A stretch of DNA of 64,000 bases from Edwardsiella anguillarum (GTDB lineage: Bacteria; Pseudomonadota; Gammaproteobacteria; Enterobacterales; Enterobacteriaceae). The notes under the pieces were generated by a model. The model saw only the letters and a program-made list of their open reading frames with translations, ran no database searches and was not told where the DNA came from. The number at the start of each line of letters is the position of its first letter. Position 1 is the stretch's first letter. Of the stretch, positions 26,990 to 34,902 are shown piece by piece. The position numbers and the translations under genes were made by a program. The DNA lies in assembly GCF_008801815.1 (NCBI RefSeq), contig NZ_VZOX01000005.1. One strand, given 5' to 3'.

Positions 26990-27176
26990 CCGTAATTTTG
27001 CGCTGCCGGCGTTGCTGCTGGCGCTGTGGGCCACGGGATGTACGCCGCGCATCGAGGTCGCGGCGCCCACCCAGCCTATCACCATCAATATGAACGTGAA
27101 GATTGAGCATGACATTCACATTACGCTGGATAAAGAGGTTGAAACCCTGCTGAAGTCCAAGCCTGGGCTGTTCTAA
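26982..27176 (+). CDS. ynbE: Outer-membrane lipoprotein YnbE, partner of YdbH
   Basis: 64 residues with a signal peptide and lipobox ATGC (Cys about 20). The mature part has the YnbE signature PTQPITINMNVKIEHDIHITLDKE. In E. coli YnbE multimerises by beta-strand stacking and joins the C-terminus of YdbH, completing the bridge to the outer membrane. SD GAGGAG precedes the ATG; the gene overlaps ydbH and is followed after 9 bp by ydbL. Confidence 0.92.
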   Translation: MSNRNFALPALLLALWATGCTPRIEVAAPTQPITINMNVKIEHDIHITLDKEVETLLKSKPGLF

Positions 27177-27185
27177 GGAGGAGGG

Positions 27186-27512
27186 GTGAAACGTTATCGG
27201 ATTCTGCTGTTTTGCGCTGCGCTGGCACTGAGCCTGCCGCTGCGGGCGGTAACGCTGGATGAGGCCCGTGCTAGCGGGCGGGTCGGGGAGACCCTCAGCG
27301 GCTATCTGGCCGCCCGCAGTCAGGACGCCGAGACGCTGGCGCTGGTGGCGCGGGTCAACCGGGGGCGGGCGGAAAGCTATCAGGCGCTGGCGCAGAGCAA
27401 CGGCGTCAGTCGCGACAGCGTGGCGCGCCTGGCGGGCGAAAAGCTGGTGGCCCGCGCTCGGCCCGGCGACTACGTGCAGGGCATTAACGGCATGTGGCTG
27501 CGCAAGCCGTGA
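27186..27512 (+). CDS. ydbL: DUF1318 periplasmic protein YdbL
   Basis: 108 residues beginning at GTG 27186, with a strong AAGGAGGAG SD. A signal peptide (about 1-22, ending LRA) precedes a DUF1318 domain with VGETLSGYLAAR and a C-terminal NGMWLRKP. It is the third gene of the ydbH-ynbE-ydbL operon and modulates the YdbH-YnbE system in E. coli. Confidence 0.9.
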   Translation: MKRYRILLFCAALALSLPLRAVTLDEARASGRVGETLSGYLAARSQDAETLALVARVNRGRAESYQALAQSNGVSRDSVARLAGEKLVARARPGDYVQGINGMWLRKP

Positions 27513-27659
27513 TCAGCGCCGGAGGTCGGGGGTAAAGTGCGCGCCCTGTCACACTCTGACCCCGTGCCCGTCTGTGGTAAGATAGGGAGATAACAGGATA
27601 TCAACTGCCGCGCCGGGCGAATGCGTATCGCACCGGCGCCTTTCCAAGGAATTCTGAAC

Positions 27660-30600
27660 GTGAAATCCCCGCTTGGTGCGCTGGCCGACCAGCTTGATGA
27701 TGTCATGCTGCGCGATCGCCAGCGTTTGATGCGCCGTCTCCAGGGCGCCAATAAGATCACCCAACCCGATACCCTGCAGGCGACCGCCGCGACGCTGGCG
27801 GAGGAGATCGCCCGGGCGCGTCAGGCGACGGCCAACCGGCGCGCCGTCTGTCCGACGATTAGCTATCCGCCGGGGCTGCCGGTCAGCCAGAAGAGCGAGG
27901 CGCTGCTGGCGGCGATCCGCGATAATCAGGTGGTGATTGTCGCCGGGGAGACCGGGTCCGGTAAAACGACCCAGCTGCCCAAAATGTGTCTGGCGCTGGG
28001 GCGCGGGGTGCGCGGGATGATTGGTCACAGTCAGCCGCGCCGCCTGGCTGCCCGTTCGGTGGCAGAGCGTATCGCCCATGAGCTGGATACCCCGCTGGGC
28101 AGCTGCGTGGGCTATAAGGTACGCTTTAGCGATCGGGTCGGCGACAACACGCTGGTCAAGCTGATGACCGACGGGATCCTGCTGGCGGAGATCCAGCAGG
28201 ACCGCCTGCTGATGCAGTATGACACGCTGATCATCGATGAGGCCCACGAACGCAGCCTGAACATCGACTTTATCCTGGGCTATCTGCGCCAGCTGCTGCC
28301 CAGGCGTCCTGACCTCAAGGTGATCATCACCTCGGCGACCATTGATCCGCAGCGTTTCTCCCGCCACTTCAATAATGCGCCGATCGTCGAGGTGTCCGGA
28401 CGTACCTATCCGGTTGAGGTGCGCTACCGGCCTATCGCCGATGGTGAAGGCGATCGCGATCAGACCCAGGCGATTATCGATGCGGTGGATGAGCTGCGCC
28501 ATGAGGCGCCGGGCGATATTCTGATCTTTATGAGCGGTGAGCGTGAGATCCGCGATACCGCTGATGCGCTGAACCGCCTTGAACTCCCCCATACCGAGGT
28601 GCTGCCGCTGTATGCTCGCCTGTCCGCCGCCGAGCAGAACCGGGTCTTTCACGCCCATAGCGGGCGGCGTATTGTGCTGGCGACCAACGTGGCGGAGACC
28701 TCGCTGACGGTGCCGGGGATCAAATATGTTATCGATCCCGGTACGGCGCGCATCAGTCGCTACAGCTATCGCACCAAGGTTCAGCGGCTGCCGATTGAGC
28801 CGATATCCCAGGCGTCGGCCAATCAGCGTAAAGGGCGCTGCGGCCGTGTCTCCGACGGGATCTGTATCCGGCTGTACGATGAACAGGACTTCCTGTCGCG
28901 TCCCGCCTTTACCGATCCGGAGATCCTGCGCACCAATCTCGCGTCGGTGATCCTGCAGATGACGGCGCTGGGGCTGGGCGATATTGCCGCCTTCCCCTTT
29001 GTCGAGGCGCCGGACAAGCGCAATATTCAGGATGGGGTGCGCCTGCTGGAGGAGCTGGGCGCGGTCACTGTCAATGCGCGTGGACACCAGCAACTGACCG
29101 CGCTGGGACGTCAGCTGGCGCAGCTGCCCATCGATCCGCGTCTGGCGCGCATGGTGATCGAAGGGGAGCGCAACGGCGCCCTGCGCGAGGTGATGGTGAT
29201 CGCCGCCGGGCTGTCGATTCAGGACCCGCGTGAACGGCCCGCCGATCGTCCCCAGGCGGCGGATGAGAAGCACCGTCGCTTCAGCGATAAAGAGAGCGAC
29301 TTTCTGGCGCTGGTCAATCTGTGGAACTATCTGCGCGAACAGCAGCAGGCGCTCTCCGCCAACCAGCTGCGCAGGCTGTGTAAAAGCGAATTTCTCAACT
29401 ATCTGCGGGTGCGCGAGTGGCAGGATATCTATACCCAGCTACGTCAGTCGGTGAAATCGCTGGGATTCCATATTAACAGTACTCCCGCCGATTACCGGGC
29501 GCTGCACTGCGCGCTGTTGAGCGGTCTGCTCTCCCACATCGGGCAGAAAGATGTCGAAAAGCAGGAGTTTACCGGCGCACGCAACGCCCGTTTCGCCATT
29601 TTCCCCGGCTCGTCGCTGTTTAAGAAGCCGCCCAAGTGGGCGATGGTGGCGGAGCTGGTGGAGACCTCCCGCCTGTGGGGACGCGTCGCTGCCCGTATCG
29701 ATCCGGAGTGGATCGAGCCCTTGGCACAGCACCTGATTAAGCGCAGCTATAGCGATCCGCACTGGGAGAAAAGCCAGGGGGCGGTGATGGCCAGCGAGAA
29801 GGTCACGCTGTATGGTCTGCCGATCGTCAACGAGCGGCGGGTCAACTACGGACGTATCGATCCGCTACTGTGCCGAGAGCTGTTTATCCGCCATGCCCTG
29901 GTTCAGGGGGAGTGGCAGACAAAGCACGCCTTTATGCGCGCCAATCAGCGCCTGCGCAGCGAGGTCGAAGAGCTGGAGCACAAATCGCGTCGCCGCGATA
30001 TTCTGGTGGATGACGAGACGTTGTTTGCTTTTTATGACCGCCGGATCGGTCAAGAGGTGGTGTCGGTGCGCCACTTCGACAGCTGGTGGAAGAAAGCGGG
30101 GGCTGCGCAGCCTGAGCTGCTCAACTTTGAAAAGTCGATGCTGATCAAAGAGGGGGCGGCCCGCATCAGCGCGCAGGATTACCCCAACGCCTGGCAGCAG
30201 GGCAACTTTCGCCTGCGTCTTTCCTATCAGTTCGAGCCGGGCGCGGACGCCGACGGCGTGACGGTGCATATTCCGCTGGCGATCCTGAATCAGATCGAGG
30301 ATCGCGATTTTGATTGGCAGATCCCCGGTATTCGCCGTGAGCGGGTGATGGCGCTGATCAAGTCGCTGCCGAAGCCGCAGCGGCGTAACTTTGTGCCGGC
30401 GCCCAACTATGCCGATGCCTTTCTGGCCCGTGCGACGCCCTTTGAGCTGCCGCTGCTGGAGTCGATGGAGCGTGAGCTGCGCCGCATGACGGGTGTGACG
30501 GTGTCACGCGATGACTGGCAGCTGGATCAGTTGCCCGATCACCTGAGCGTAACGTTCCGGGTGCTGGACGATCGTAACCGGCCACTGGCCGAAGGTAAGT

Positions 30601-31544
30601 CGCTGGAGGCGCTGAAGCAGCGTTTGAAGGATCGTGTGCAGCAAACCTTGTCGGCGGTGGCGGACGATGGCCTTGAGCAAGCGGGGCTGCATCTGTGGAG
30701 CTTTGGCCAGCTGCCACAGTGCTATGAGCAAAAGCGCGGCGGCTATGCCATCAAGGCCTACCCGGCGCTGGTGGATGAGAAAGAGAGCGTGGCGATCCGG
30801 CTCTTTGAGACCGAACAGGAACAGCAACAGGCGATGCGCACCGGCCTGCGCCGGCTGCTGCTGCTGAATATTCCATCTCCGGTGAAGTATCTACATGAAA
30901 AACTGCCGAACAAGGCCAAGCTGGGACTCTATTTTAATCCCTATGGCAAGGTGCTGGAGCTGATCGACGACTGCATCGCCTGCGGCGTGGATACACTGGT
31001 GGCGCGCCACGGCGGCGCCGTCTGGGAGAGCGCGGCATTTGAGGCGCTGCATGAGCGGGTGCGCGGCGAGCTGAATGAGACGGTTGTCGCGATTGCCGCA
31101 CAGGTCGAGCGCATTCTGACCTGTGCCAACGGGATCAATAAGCGTCTGAAAGGGCGGGTAGACATGACGATGGCGCTGGCCCTCTCCGATATCAAGGCGC
31201 AGATGGGTGGGCTTATCTACCGGGGCTTTGTCACGGCCACCGGCGCGGATCGCCTGGCGGATGTGGAGCGCTATCTGCACGCTATCGAACGTCGCCTGGA
31301 GAAGCTGGGCATCGACCCACACCGCGATCGGGCTCAGATGCTGCGCGTTGAACAGGTACAGCAGGCCTGGCAGCAGTGGCGTAACCGTCTACCGTCGGTG
31401 CGGCATCAGGCGCCGGAGGTGCTGGCTATCCGCTGGATGATCGAGGAGCTGCGCGTCAGCTATTTTGCCCAGCAGCTGGGTACGCCCTATCCGGTGTCAG
31501 ACAAGCGTATCCTGCAGGCGATGGAGGCGGCGGAGCAGCCATAG
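27660..31544 (+). CDS. hrpA: DEAH-box ATP-dependent RNA helicase HrpA
   Basis: 1294 residues, close to the 1300 of E. coli. Motif I GETGSGKTT, motif II DEAH (IIDEAHERSLNIDF), motif III SAT and motif VI QRKGRCGR are intact, followed by the HA2 and OB-fold regions and the long DUF3418 C-terminal part. HrpA acts on mRNA and on stalled or collided ribosomes. GTG 27660 with AAGGAA upstream gives the N-terminus that aligns with E. coli; ATG 27621 would add 13 residues without an SD. A matS site lies inside at 30495. Confidence 0.94.
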   Translation: MKSPLGALADQLDDVMLRDRQRLMRRLQGANKITQPDTLQATAATLAEEIARARQATANRRAVCPTISYPPGLPVSQKSEALLAAIRDNQVVIVAGETGSGKTTQLPKMCLALGRGVRGMIGHSQPRRLAARSVAERIAHELDTPLGSCVGYKVRFSDRVGDNTLVKLMTDGILLAEIQQDRLLMQYDTLIIDEAHERSLNIDFILGYLRQLLPRRPDLKVIITSATIDPQRFSRHFNNAPIVEVSGRTYPVEVRYRPIADGEGDRDQTQAIIDAVDELRHEAPGDILIFMSGEREIRDTADALNRLELPHTEVLPLYARLSAAEQNRVFHAHSGRRIVLATNVAETSLTVPGIKYVIDPGTARISRYSYRTKVQRLPIEPISQASANQRKGRCGRVSDGICIRLYDEQDFLSRPAFTDPEILRTNLASVILQMTALGLGDIAAFPFVEAPDKRNIQDGVRLLEELGAVTVNARGHQQLTALGRQLAQLPIDPRLARMVIEGERNGALREVMVIAAGLSIQDPRERPADRPQAADEKHRRFSDKESDFLALVNLWNYLREQQQALSANQLRRLCKSEFLNYLRVREWQDIYTQLRQSVKSLGFHINSTPADYRALHCALLSGLLSHIGQKDVEKQEFTGARNARFAIFPGSSLFKKPPKWAMVAELVETSRLWGRVAARIDPEWIEPLAQHLIKRSYSDPHWEKSQGAVMASEKVTLYGLPIVNERRVNYGRIDPLLCRELFIRHALVQGEWQTKHAFMRANQRLRSEVEELEHKSRRRDILVDDETLFAFYDRRIGQEVVSVRHFDSWWKKAGAAQPELLNFEKSMLIKEGAARISAQDYPNAWQQGNFRLRLSYQFEPGADADGVTVHIPLAILNQIEDRDFDWQIPGIRRERVMALIKSLPKPQRRNFVPAPNYADAFLARATPFELPLLESMERELRRMTGVTVSRDDWQLDQLPDHLSVTFRVLDDRNRPLAEGKSLEALKQRLKDRVQQTLSAVADDGLEQAGLHLWSFGQLPQCYEQKRGGYAIKAYPALVDEKESVAIRLFETEQEQQQAMRTGLRRLLLLNIPSPVKYLHEKLPNKAKLGLYFNPYGKVLELIDDCIACGVDTLVARHGGAVWESAAFEALHERVRGELNETVVAIAAQVERILTCANGINKRLKGRVDMTMALALSDIKAQMGGLIYRGFVTATGADRLADVERYLHAIERRLEKLGIDPHRDRAQMLRVEQVQQAWQQWRNRLPSVRHQAPEVLAIRWMIEELRVSYFAQQLGTPYPVSDKRILQAMEAAEQP
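30495..30507. other. matS site (MatP binding) inside hrpA
   Basis: GTGACGGTGTCAC fits the consensus GTGACRNYGTCAC at all positions. It is the middle one of three perfect matches in the window. Confidence 0.85.
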
Positions 31545-31562
31545 CCGCGCCGCCTCGGTGCA

Positions 31563-32375
31563 TCAGCGCATCAGGCGCTGCAGCCCCGCGTTGATCGCGG
31601 TAACGGCGACGGCGCGATTATCGGCCAGCGCCCGGTTTTCCGCCGCTGGCGCCGAGCTTTGGATCGCGACCAGCGTCCATCCGGCCGCCTGGCGCATCAG
31701 CAGCGGCGATCCGCTGTCGCCCGGCAGCGTATCGCAGCGGTGGCTCAGCACGCCGCTCTGTGCCCAGCCGGTGATGAGGCAGTCGCGGTGGCGATAGAGG
31801 ACATCCAGATGATCCTGTGGATAGCCGGCCTGGGTGACCTGGCGGCGCTGCGCCTTCAGCGCGGCGCTCAGCGCCTTCTGCGTCCCTTGCCATACCGGCA
31901 GCGGACGCAGATCGGGCAGGGGGCCGGCCGTGATTTCCACCAATCCATAATCCTGCGCCGCCGCCGCCGGTGGAACGATCCAGCCATCGCCGTCGGCCTT
32001 GAGCTTTTTGTACAGCTGCGGATTGACCCGCGTCTGTAGATGAGGTGACTGATAGCGCCACTTACCGTCCTGAGATATAAAGCGTAGCGCGACGGCGCGA
32101 TCGATTTTCCCCGGCGGCGCCAGCAGGCAGTGACCCGCCGTCAGCGCCCAGCGCGGCGCTATCAGGGTTGCGGTACACAGATTGCCGCTGGCGGTTTCGA
32201 CCTGACCGATGGCGTTCCATGGCCAGTCGGCGACCTCACTGACGCGATCGCGATCGTCGTGACCGAAAAACAGCTGTCGCTGCTGATAAGGAGTAAGCCC
32301 GTCATCCGCCAGGGCGGCGTGCGGTAGCCAGGGAGTTAATAACAGCGTAATGCTCAAAAGGGCAGGAAAGCGCAT
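31563..32375 (-). CDS. ydgD: Trypsin-like serine protease YdgD
   Basis: 270 residues with a signal peptide (about 1-23, cut near ALA-DD). The chymotrypsin-fold triad is visible: His in LTAGHCL, Asp in QDYGLVEI and Ser in TLPGDSGSPLL. The role of YdgD is not established; the protein should be periplasmic. It is convergent with hrpA, 18 bp apart, and lies downstream of ydgU as in the E. coli asr-ydgU-ydgD order. Confidence 0.88.
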   Translation of the reverse strand: MRFPALLSITLLLTPWLPHAALADDGLTPYQQRQLFFGHDDRDRVSEVADWPWNAIGQVETASGNLCTATLIAPRWALTAGHCLLAPPGKIDRAVALRFISQDGKWRYQSPHLQTRVNPQLYKKLKADGDGWIVPPAAAAQDYGLVEITAGPLPDLRPLPVWQGTQKALSAALKAQRRQVTQAGYPQDHLDVLYRHRDCLITGWAQSGVLSHRCDTLPGDSGSPLLMRQAAGWTLVAIQSSAPAAENRALADNRAVAVTAINAGLQRLMR

Positions 32376-32454
32376 GGTTAATTCCGTGAATCGTCGTGTT
32401 ATCTATCGACAGTGTAGTCAATCGGCGGTGCGCTATGCACGTCATCTGATGCAG

Positions 32455-32535
32455 CTAAACATAAAAACAGGCTGCGATGATGGCGCATAGAATGAGCAAT
32501 AGCATCAACAGCTCGAAGCGATAGTGACGGAACAT
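32455..32535 (-). CDS. ydgU: Small membrane protein YdgU
   Basis: A 26-residue protein, MFRHYRFELLMLLLILCAII..., with one hydrophobic helix. Length, the basic RxYRFEL start and the LILCA core fit YdgU of E. coli, which is encoded after asr in an acid-induced unit. It lies 79 bp before ydgD on the same strand. No good SD is visible. The asr gene that should precede it is absent. Confidence 0.75.
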   Translation of the reverse strand: MFRHYRFELLMLLLILCAIIAACFYV

Positions 32536-32618
32536 AGGAGTACCCAGAGTCAGAGCGGGCCGATAGGATAATGGTAGAAGATTGGCCGAGCCCCGACTGT
32601 GGGGGAATGGTTTCGGCA

Positions 32619-32632
32619 TGTAACCCTTTGTA
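32619..32632 (-). promoter_or_regulatory. RstA-box-like sequence before ydgU-ydgD
   Basis: On the minus strand TACAAAGGGTTACA agrees with the RstA box TACATNTNGTTACA at 10 of 12 defined bases. In E. coli RstA activates asr, which lies ahead of ydgU-ydgD; here the site is 84 bp before ydgU with no asr. rstA itself is 9 kb away. Confidence 0.45.
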
Positions 32633-32653
32633 CGCTGCCGTCGGATTCTTTAA

Positions 32654-32668
32654 TTAGTTACAACATGC
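32654..32668 (-). other. Ter site (Tus-dependent replication arrest)
   Basis: The minus strand reads GCATGTTGTAACTAA, which matches the E. coli Ter core (ATGTTGTAACTAA), including the essential cytosine that flips into Tus. It most resembles TerC. The non-permissive face, on the TAA side, points to lower coordinates, so forks moving in the + direction should be stopped. No tus gene lies in this window. Confidence 0.85.
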
Positions 32669-32743
32669 ATATGATTTATTTCCCTCATCTCCTGAGGCCA
32701 ACGCCTTAACGGAAAGTCACAGCCGCTATTCAGAAAAGGAAGC

Positions 32744-32790
32744 GCTGCGGTTGACTCATGGCATAAAGCTCCTGGATTGGCGAAAGAGAG
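32744..32790. repeat. Exact 47-bp inverted copy of the CDF-exporter translation start region
   Basis: This stretch equals the reverse complement of 62987-63033 over 47 bases with no mismatch. The copied piece holds the end of the ArsR-CDF spacer, the AGGAG SD, the ATG and the first codons of the exporter. Similarity stops abruptly on both sides. Confidence 0.9.
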
Positions 32791-32879
32791 GTCTGGCGCA
32801 CCGCCGGGCAAGGTGCTCTTTGACGGCCGCTCGATTGAGCTCACCCGCCGATTTATCTCTGATACTGATAAGGGGAAGG

Positions 32880-32919
32880 GGGAATGACCTCATGCGTATT
32901 GGCTGATGAGGTCATTCCC
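32880..32919. repeat. Perfect 14-bp inverted repeat (hairpin)
   Basis: GGGAATGACCTCAT and ATGAGGTCATTCCC pair perfectly around a 12-base loop. No T-run follows on either strand, so it is not a standard terminator. It lies in the scar DNA left of the yopJ-type gene. Confidence 0.7.
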
Positions 32920-33299
32920 TCTGGCTCCCACGTTAGCCGTTTGCTCAATGCCAGGAACAAGCCTGATGATGGCACCGTTTTGCATCCGCTGATGCCGTAA
33001 TGACTTCAGCGGCGATGGTGGACAGGCTCACGGAGGAAGAATTCATATTGTATCAGATCGGTAACCGGCGCCTTTGTTGGTAAGATTCGTGAGGAGGATG
33101 AAAAAGAAATTGTTGAAGGGAAACACCCTGTGTTTTGATAAAACTTAAGCTGAACAGAAAATGGCAGGTGGTTTCTGGCAGGCTTGGTTTGAGCTGTCGG
33201 GATTCGTCAAACCTCAGACTCCCGTGTTCAGCCAGTTCATCCCAGATCCGTTTCATTTTTCAACTTAGCGCTTTTGTTGATTAAGACTTCCAAAGTCCG

Positions 33300-34166
33300 T
33301 TATGGTTTGAGAAGTGTTTTATATTCAGTCACTCTCTTTTTATGTGCCGAAACTGACAGCTCCTTTCCGTCTATAATCGATTGATTTTTATCAAACCTGT
33401 TAAGGATAGTTTCATTTTTTTTGTTAATAACAGTAGCCGCTCCCTGTGGATTAGTATTTAAATATTCATCAAGGCGTTTTTTACCCTGAGTATGTTTGTA
33501 AAAAGTTACCGGGAGATACGGATCCAGCTTATCGTGGGGGAGGGGCGTTTCACTATCAGTTAATGTACCGTTGATATTATCTTCATGTATTTTCAACAAT
33601 TCATTCCTCTCTGTATAAAGTTTTTTTGCCAGCGCTAGACTAAAAATACCACATTCAGATGAGCTTCGCTGAATATCCATTTCCACCATAGAGAAATGGC
33701 AATCAGGTAATTGATAACGCTCAATTGCTATTTTTGTCCTTAATGCCAACATCGCTGGCCCCATACTGTTGAAGTTTGCTGGCTCAAACAATATCAGAGA
33801 TGTTTTTCCATTTATATGTTTATAATCAATTACACTAAAATGTATGCCCTTATCCCCCATATTAATTATGAACTTGGAAGACTCAGCCCCATTATCTATT
33901 TTATTTTTTATTTCTAGAGAAAGATCCTGTGGCGATTTAATGAAATTAAGATTCATTTCTGGAAATTTATTGTTCGCCTGTGCCACCAATGCGGGCATGA
34001 TTTTCATATCCGTGCTTGAATAAATTTTATGGGGCCAGGAGCCATCCTCTATATCAGCTTCCAACTGTGTTATAATATTTTTAAGTTCTTCATTGTTAAT
34101 TAAGGTGGGGGTGTCTTCGTTTAATAAACCACCGAATCCGTTTGTTTGTGATATGGGTCCAATCAT
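33300..34166 (-). CDS. YopJ-family type III effector (serine/threonine acetyltransferase)
   Basis: 288 residues, the same length as Yersinia YopJ/YopP and strikingly like it throughout: MIGPISQ start, ISNEELKNIITQLE-type helix, VIDYKHINGKTSLILFEPAN, ERYQLPDCHFSMVEMD and LPVTFYKHTQGKKRL. The catalytic triad is intact and in YopJ numbering: His109, Glu128, Cys172 (SSSECGIFSLAL). YopJ enzymes are injected into host cells, bind inositol hexakisphosphate, and acetylate MAPK kinases and IKK to block inflammation and cause death of macrophages. The base composition is far more AT-rich than the flanks, and a recombinase gene lies 40 bp upstream, so recent transfer is likely. SD GAGGA precedes the ATG. 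No secretion-system or chaperone gene is nearby. Confidence 0.93.
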   Translation of the reverse strand: MIGPISQTNGFGGLLNEDTPTLINNEELKNIITQLEADIEDGSWPHKIYSSTDMKIMPALVAQANNKFPEMNLNFIKSPQDLSLEIKNKIDNGAESSKFIINMGDKGIHFSVIDYKHINGKTSLILFEPANFNSMGPAMLALRTKIAIERYQLPDCHFSMVEMDIQRSSSECGIFSLALAKKLYTERNELLKIHEDNINGTLTDSETPLPHDKLDPYLPVTFYKHTQGKKRLDEYLNTNPQGAATVINKKNETILNRFDKNQSIIDGKELSVSAHKKRVTEYKTLLKP

Positions 34167-34206
34167 TTATTTATCCTCATTCAGGGGAATACCAGTGATA
34201 TGAATT

Positions 34207-34776
34207 TTATGTTCCGAATAAACGCTGCCTTGCAATAAGACGTCCAATCGTTGATGGGTGAACCCGGAACAGATGGACAGCATCAGCGCCTGTTTTCTGC
34301 CCCGATGTGACGAGCGAGACAATCTTTTTTGGGTGCTGGGAGGGTGATTTTTTAGGGCCTCGTCCATCTGTCCGCCCCTCCTGGTGTGCCGCCGCAAGTC
34401 CGTTTCTTGTCCGCTTACGAAGCATAGCACGTTCAAATACGGCAAAGGAGCCAGCGATCTGCATCATCATCCTTCCTGCCGGAGAGGATCTGTCAATATT
34501 TTCGGTAATGCTGCGGAAATCATCCCCTATGTTTTCAATCTTCTCCTGCGCCAGCAATAAATCCTTCAGATAGCGGGAAAGACGGTCCAATTTCCATACA
34601 ATAACCTGATCATCCCTGCGTAACCGTTGCAAAAGTCGTGGTAACTCGAGGCGATCCCATCGTCTGCTCGATGCTCTTTCCTGGCGTATCAGTTCACACA
34701 CGGCTGACTTTAGTGCTGAGATCTGAGCCTGAGTATCCTGTTCCTGTGTCGAAACTCGGGCATAACCGATGAGCAT
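34207..34776 (-). CDS. Serine recombinase (resolvase/invertase family)
   Basis: 189 residues. The catalytic domain starts MLIGYARVSTQEQDTQAQ, with the nucleophile Ser9, and has VIVWKLDRLSRYLKDLL plus the ERAMLRKRTRNGL helix. A C-terminal helix-turn-helix follows (SGQKTGADAVHLFRVHPSTIGRLIA). The length and order are those of Tn3-type resolvases or Pin/Gin invertases. It lies upstream of the YopJ-type gene on the same strand with a 40-bp gap and may be cotranscribed. No transposase is present, so this may be the remnant of a Tn3-like element. Confidence 0.9.
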   Translation of the reverse strand: MLIGYARVSTQEQDTQAQISALKSAVCELIRQERASSRRWDRLELPRLLQRLRRDDQVIVWKLDRLSRYLKDLLLAQEKIENIGDDFRSITENIDRSSPAGRMMMQIAGSFAVFERAMLRKRTRNGLAAAHQEGRTDGRGPKKSPSQHPKKIVSLVTSGQKTGADAVHLFRVHPSTIGRLIARQRLFGT

Positions 34777-34902
34777 AATTTCGATTTCCGGTTACCATTT
34801 ATTTTTATATTGCAATATATTTCTACAGTTCACAAGACGGTATGGTTACGTTGGGATAGGCATGGTTACAAAAACGTTCGTTGATGCGTCGTGATAAAGT
34901 GA
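34777..34902. other. AT-rich region upstream of the recombinase, candidate res site
   Basis: Two copies of ATGGTTAC (34842 and 34862) are spaced 20 bp, and a related inverted GGTTACCAT is at 34791. Resolvase crossover sites are usually placed here, next to their gene. The assignment is tentative. Confidence 0.35.

Larger units (their letters stand above)
32536..33299. other. Mosaic noncoding region between ydgU and the yopJ-type gene (764 bp)
   Basis: No supported gene. It contains an RstA-box-like site (32619), a Ter site (32654), an exact 47-bp copy of the CDF-exporter start region (32744), a KOPS (32873) and a 14-bp-stem hairpin (32880-32919). A 67-codon minus ORF (33053-33256) is unrecognised and not called. 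The region looks like scar DNA at the edge of acquired sequence. Confidence 0.7.

Noticed and set aside
27549..29273. Long open frame (574 codons) on the minus strand inside hrpA
   Set aside because: It is a codon-bias shadow of hrpA, whose plus-strand reading has all DEAH helicase motifs. The shadow protein is Arg/His/Gln-rich with no domain.
32650..32844. 64-codon minus ORF in the scar region
   Set aside because: It is a chimera: its middle is an out-of-frame reading of the copied exporter start region, and the ORF runs through the Ter site. No SD or domain.
33053..33256. 67-codon minus ORF downstream of the yopJ-type gene
   Set aside because: It has an ATG and plausible composition, but there is no recognisable family, no clear SD and no conserved neighbour. 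Possibly a gene remnant; not strong enough to call.
34167..34445. 92-codon minus ORF overlapping the recombinase gene
   Set aside because: It is in another frame of the recombinase gene and shows no motif; the recombinase reading has the catalytic Ser and HTH.
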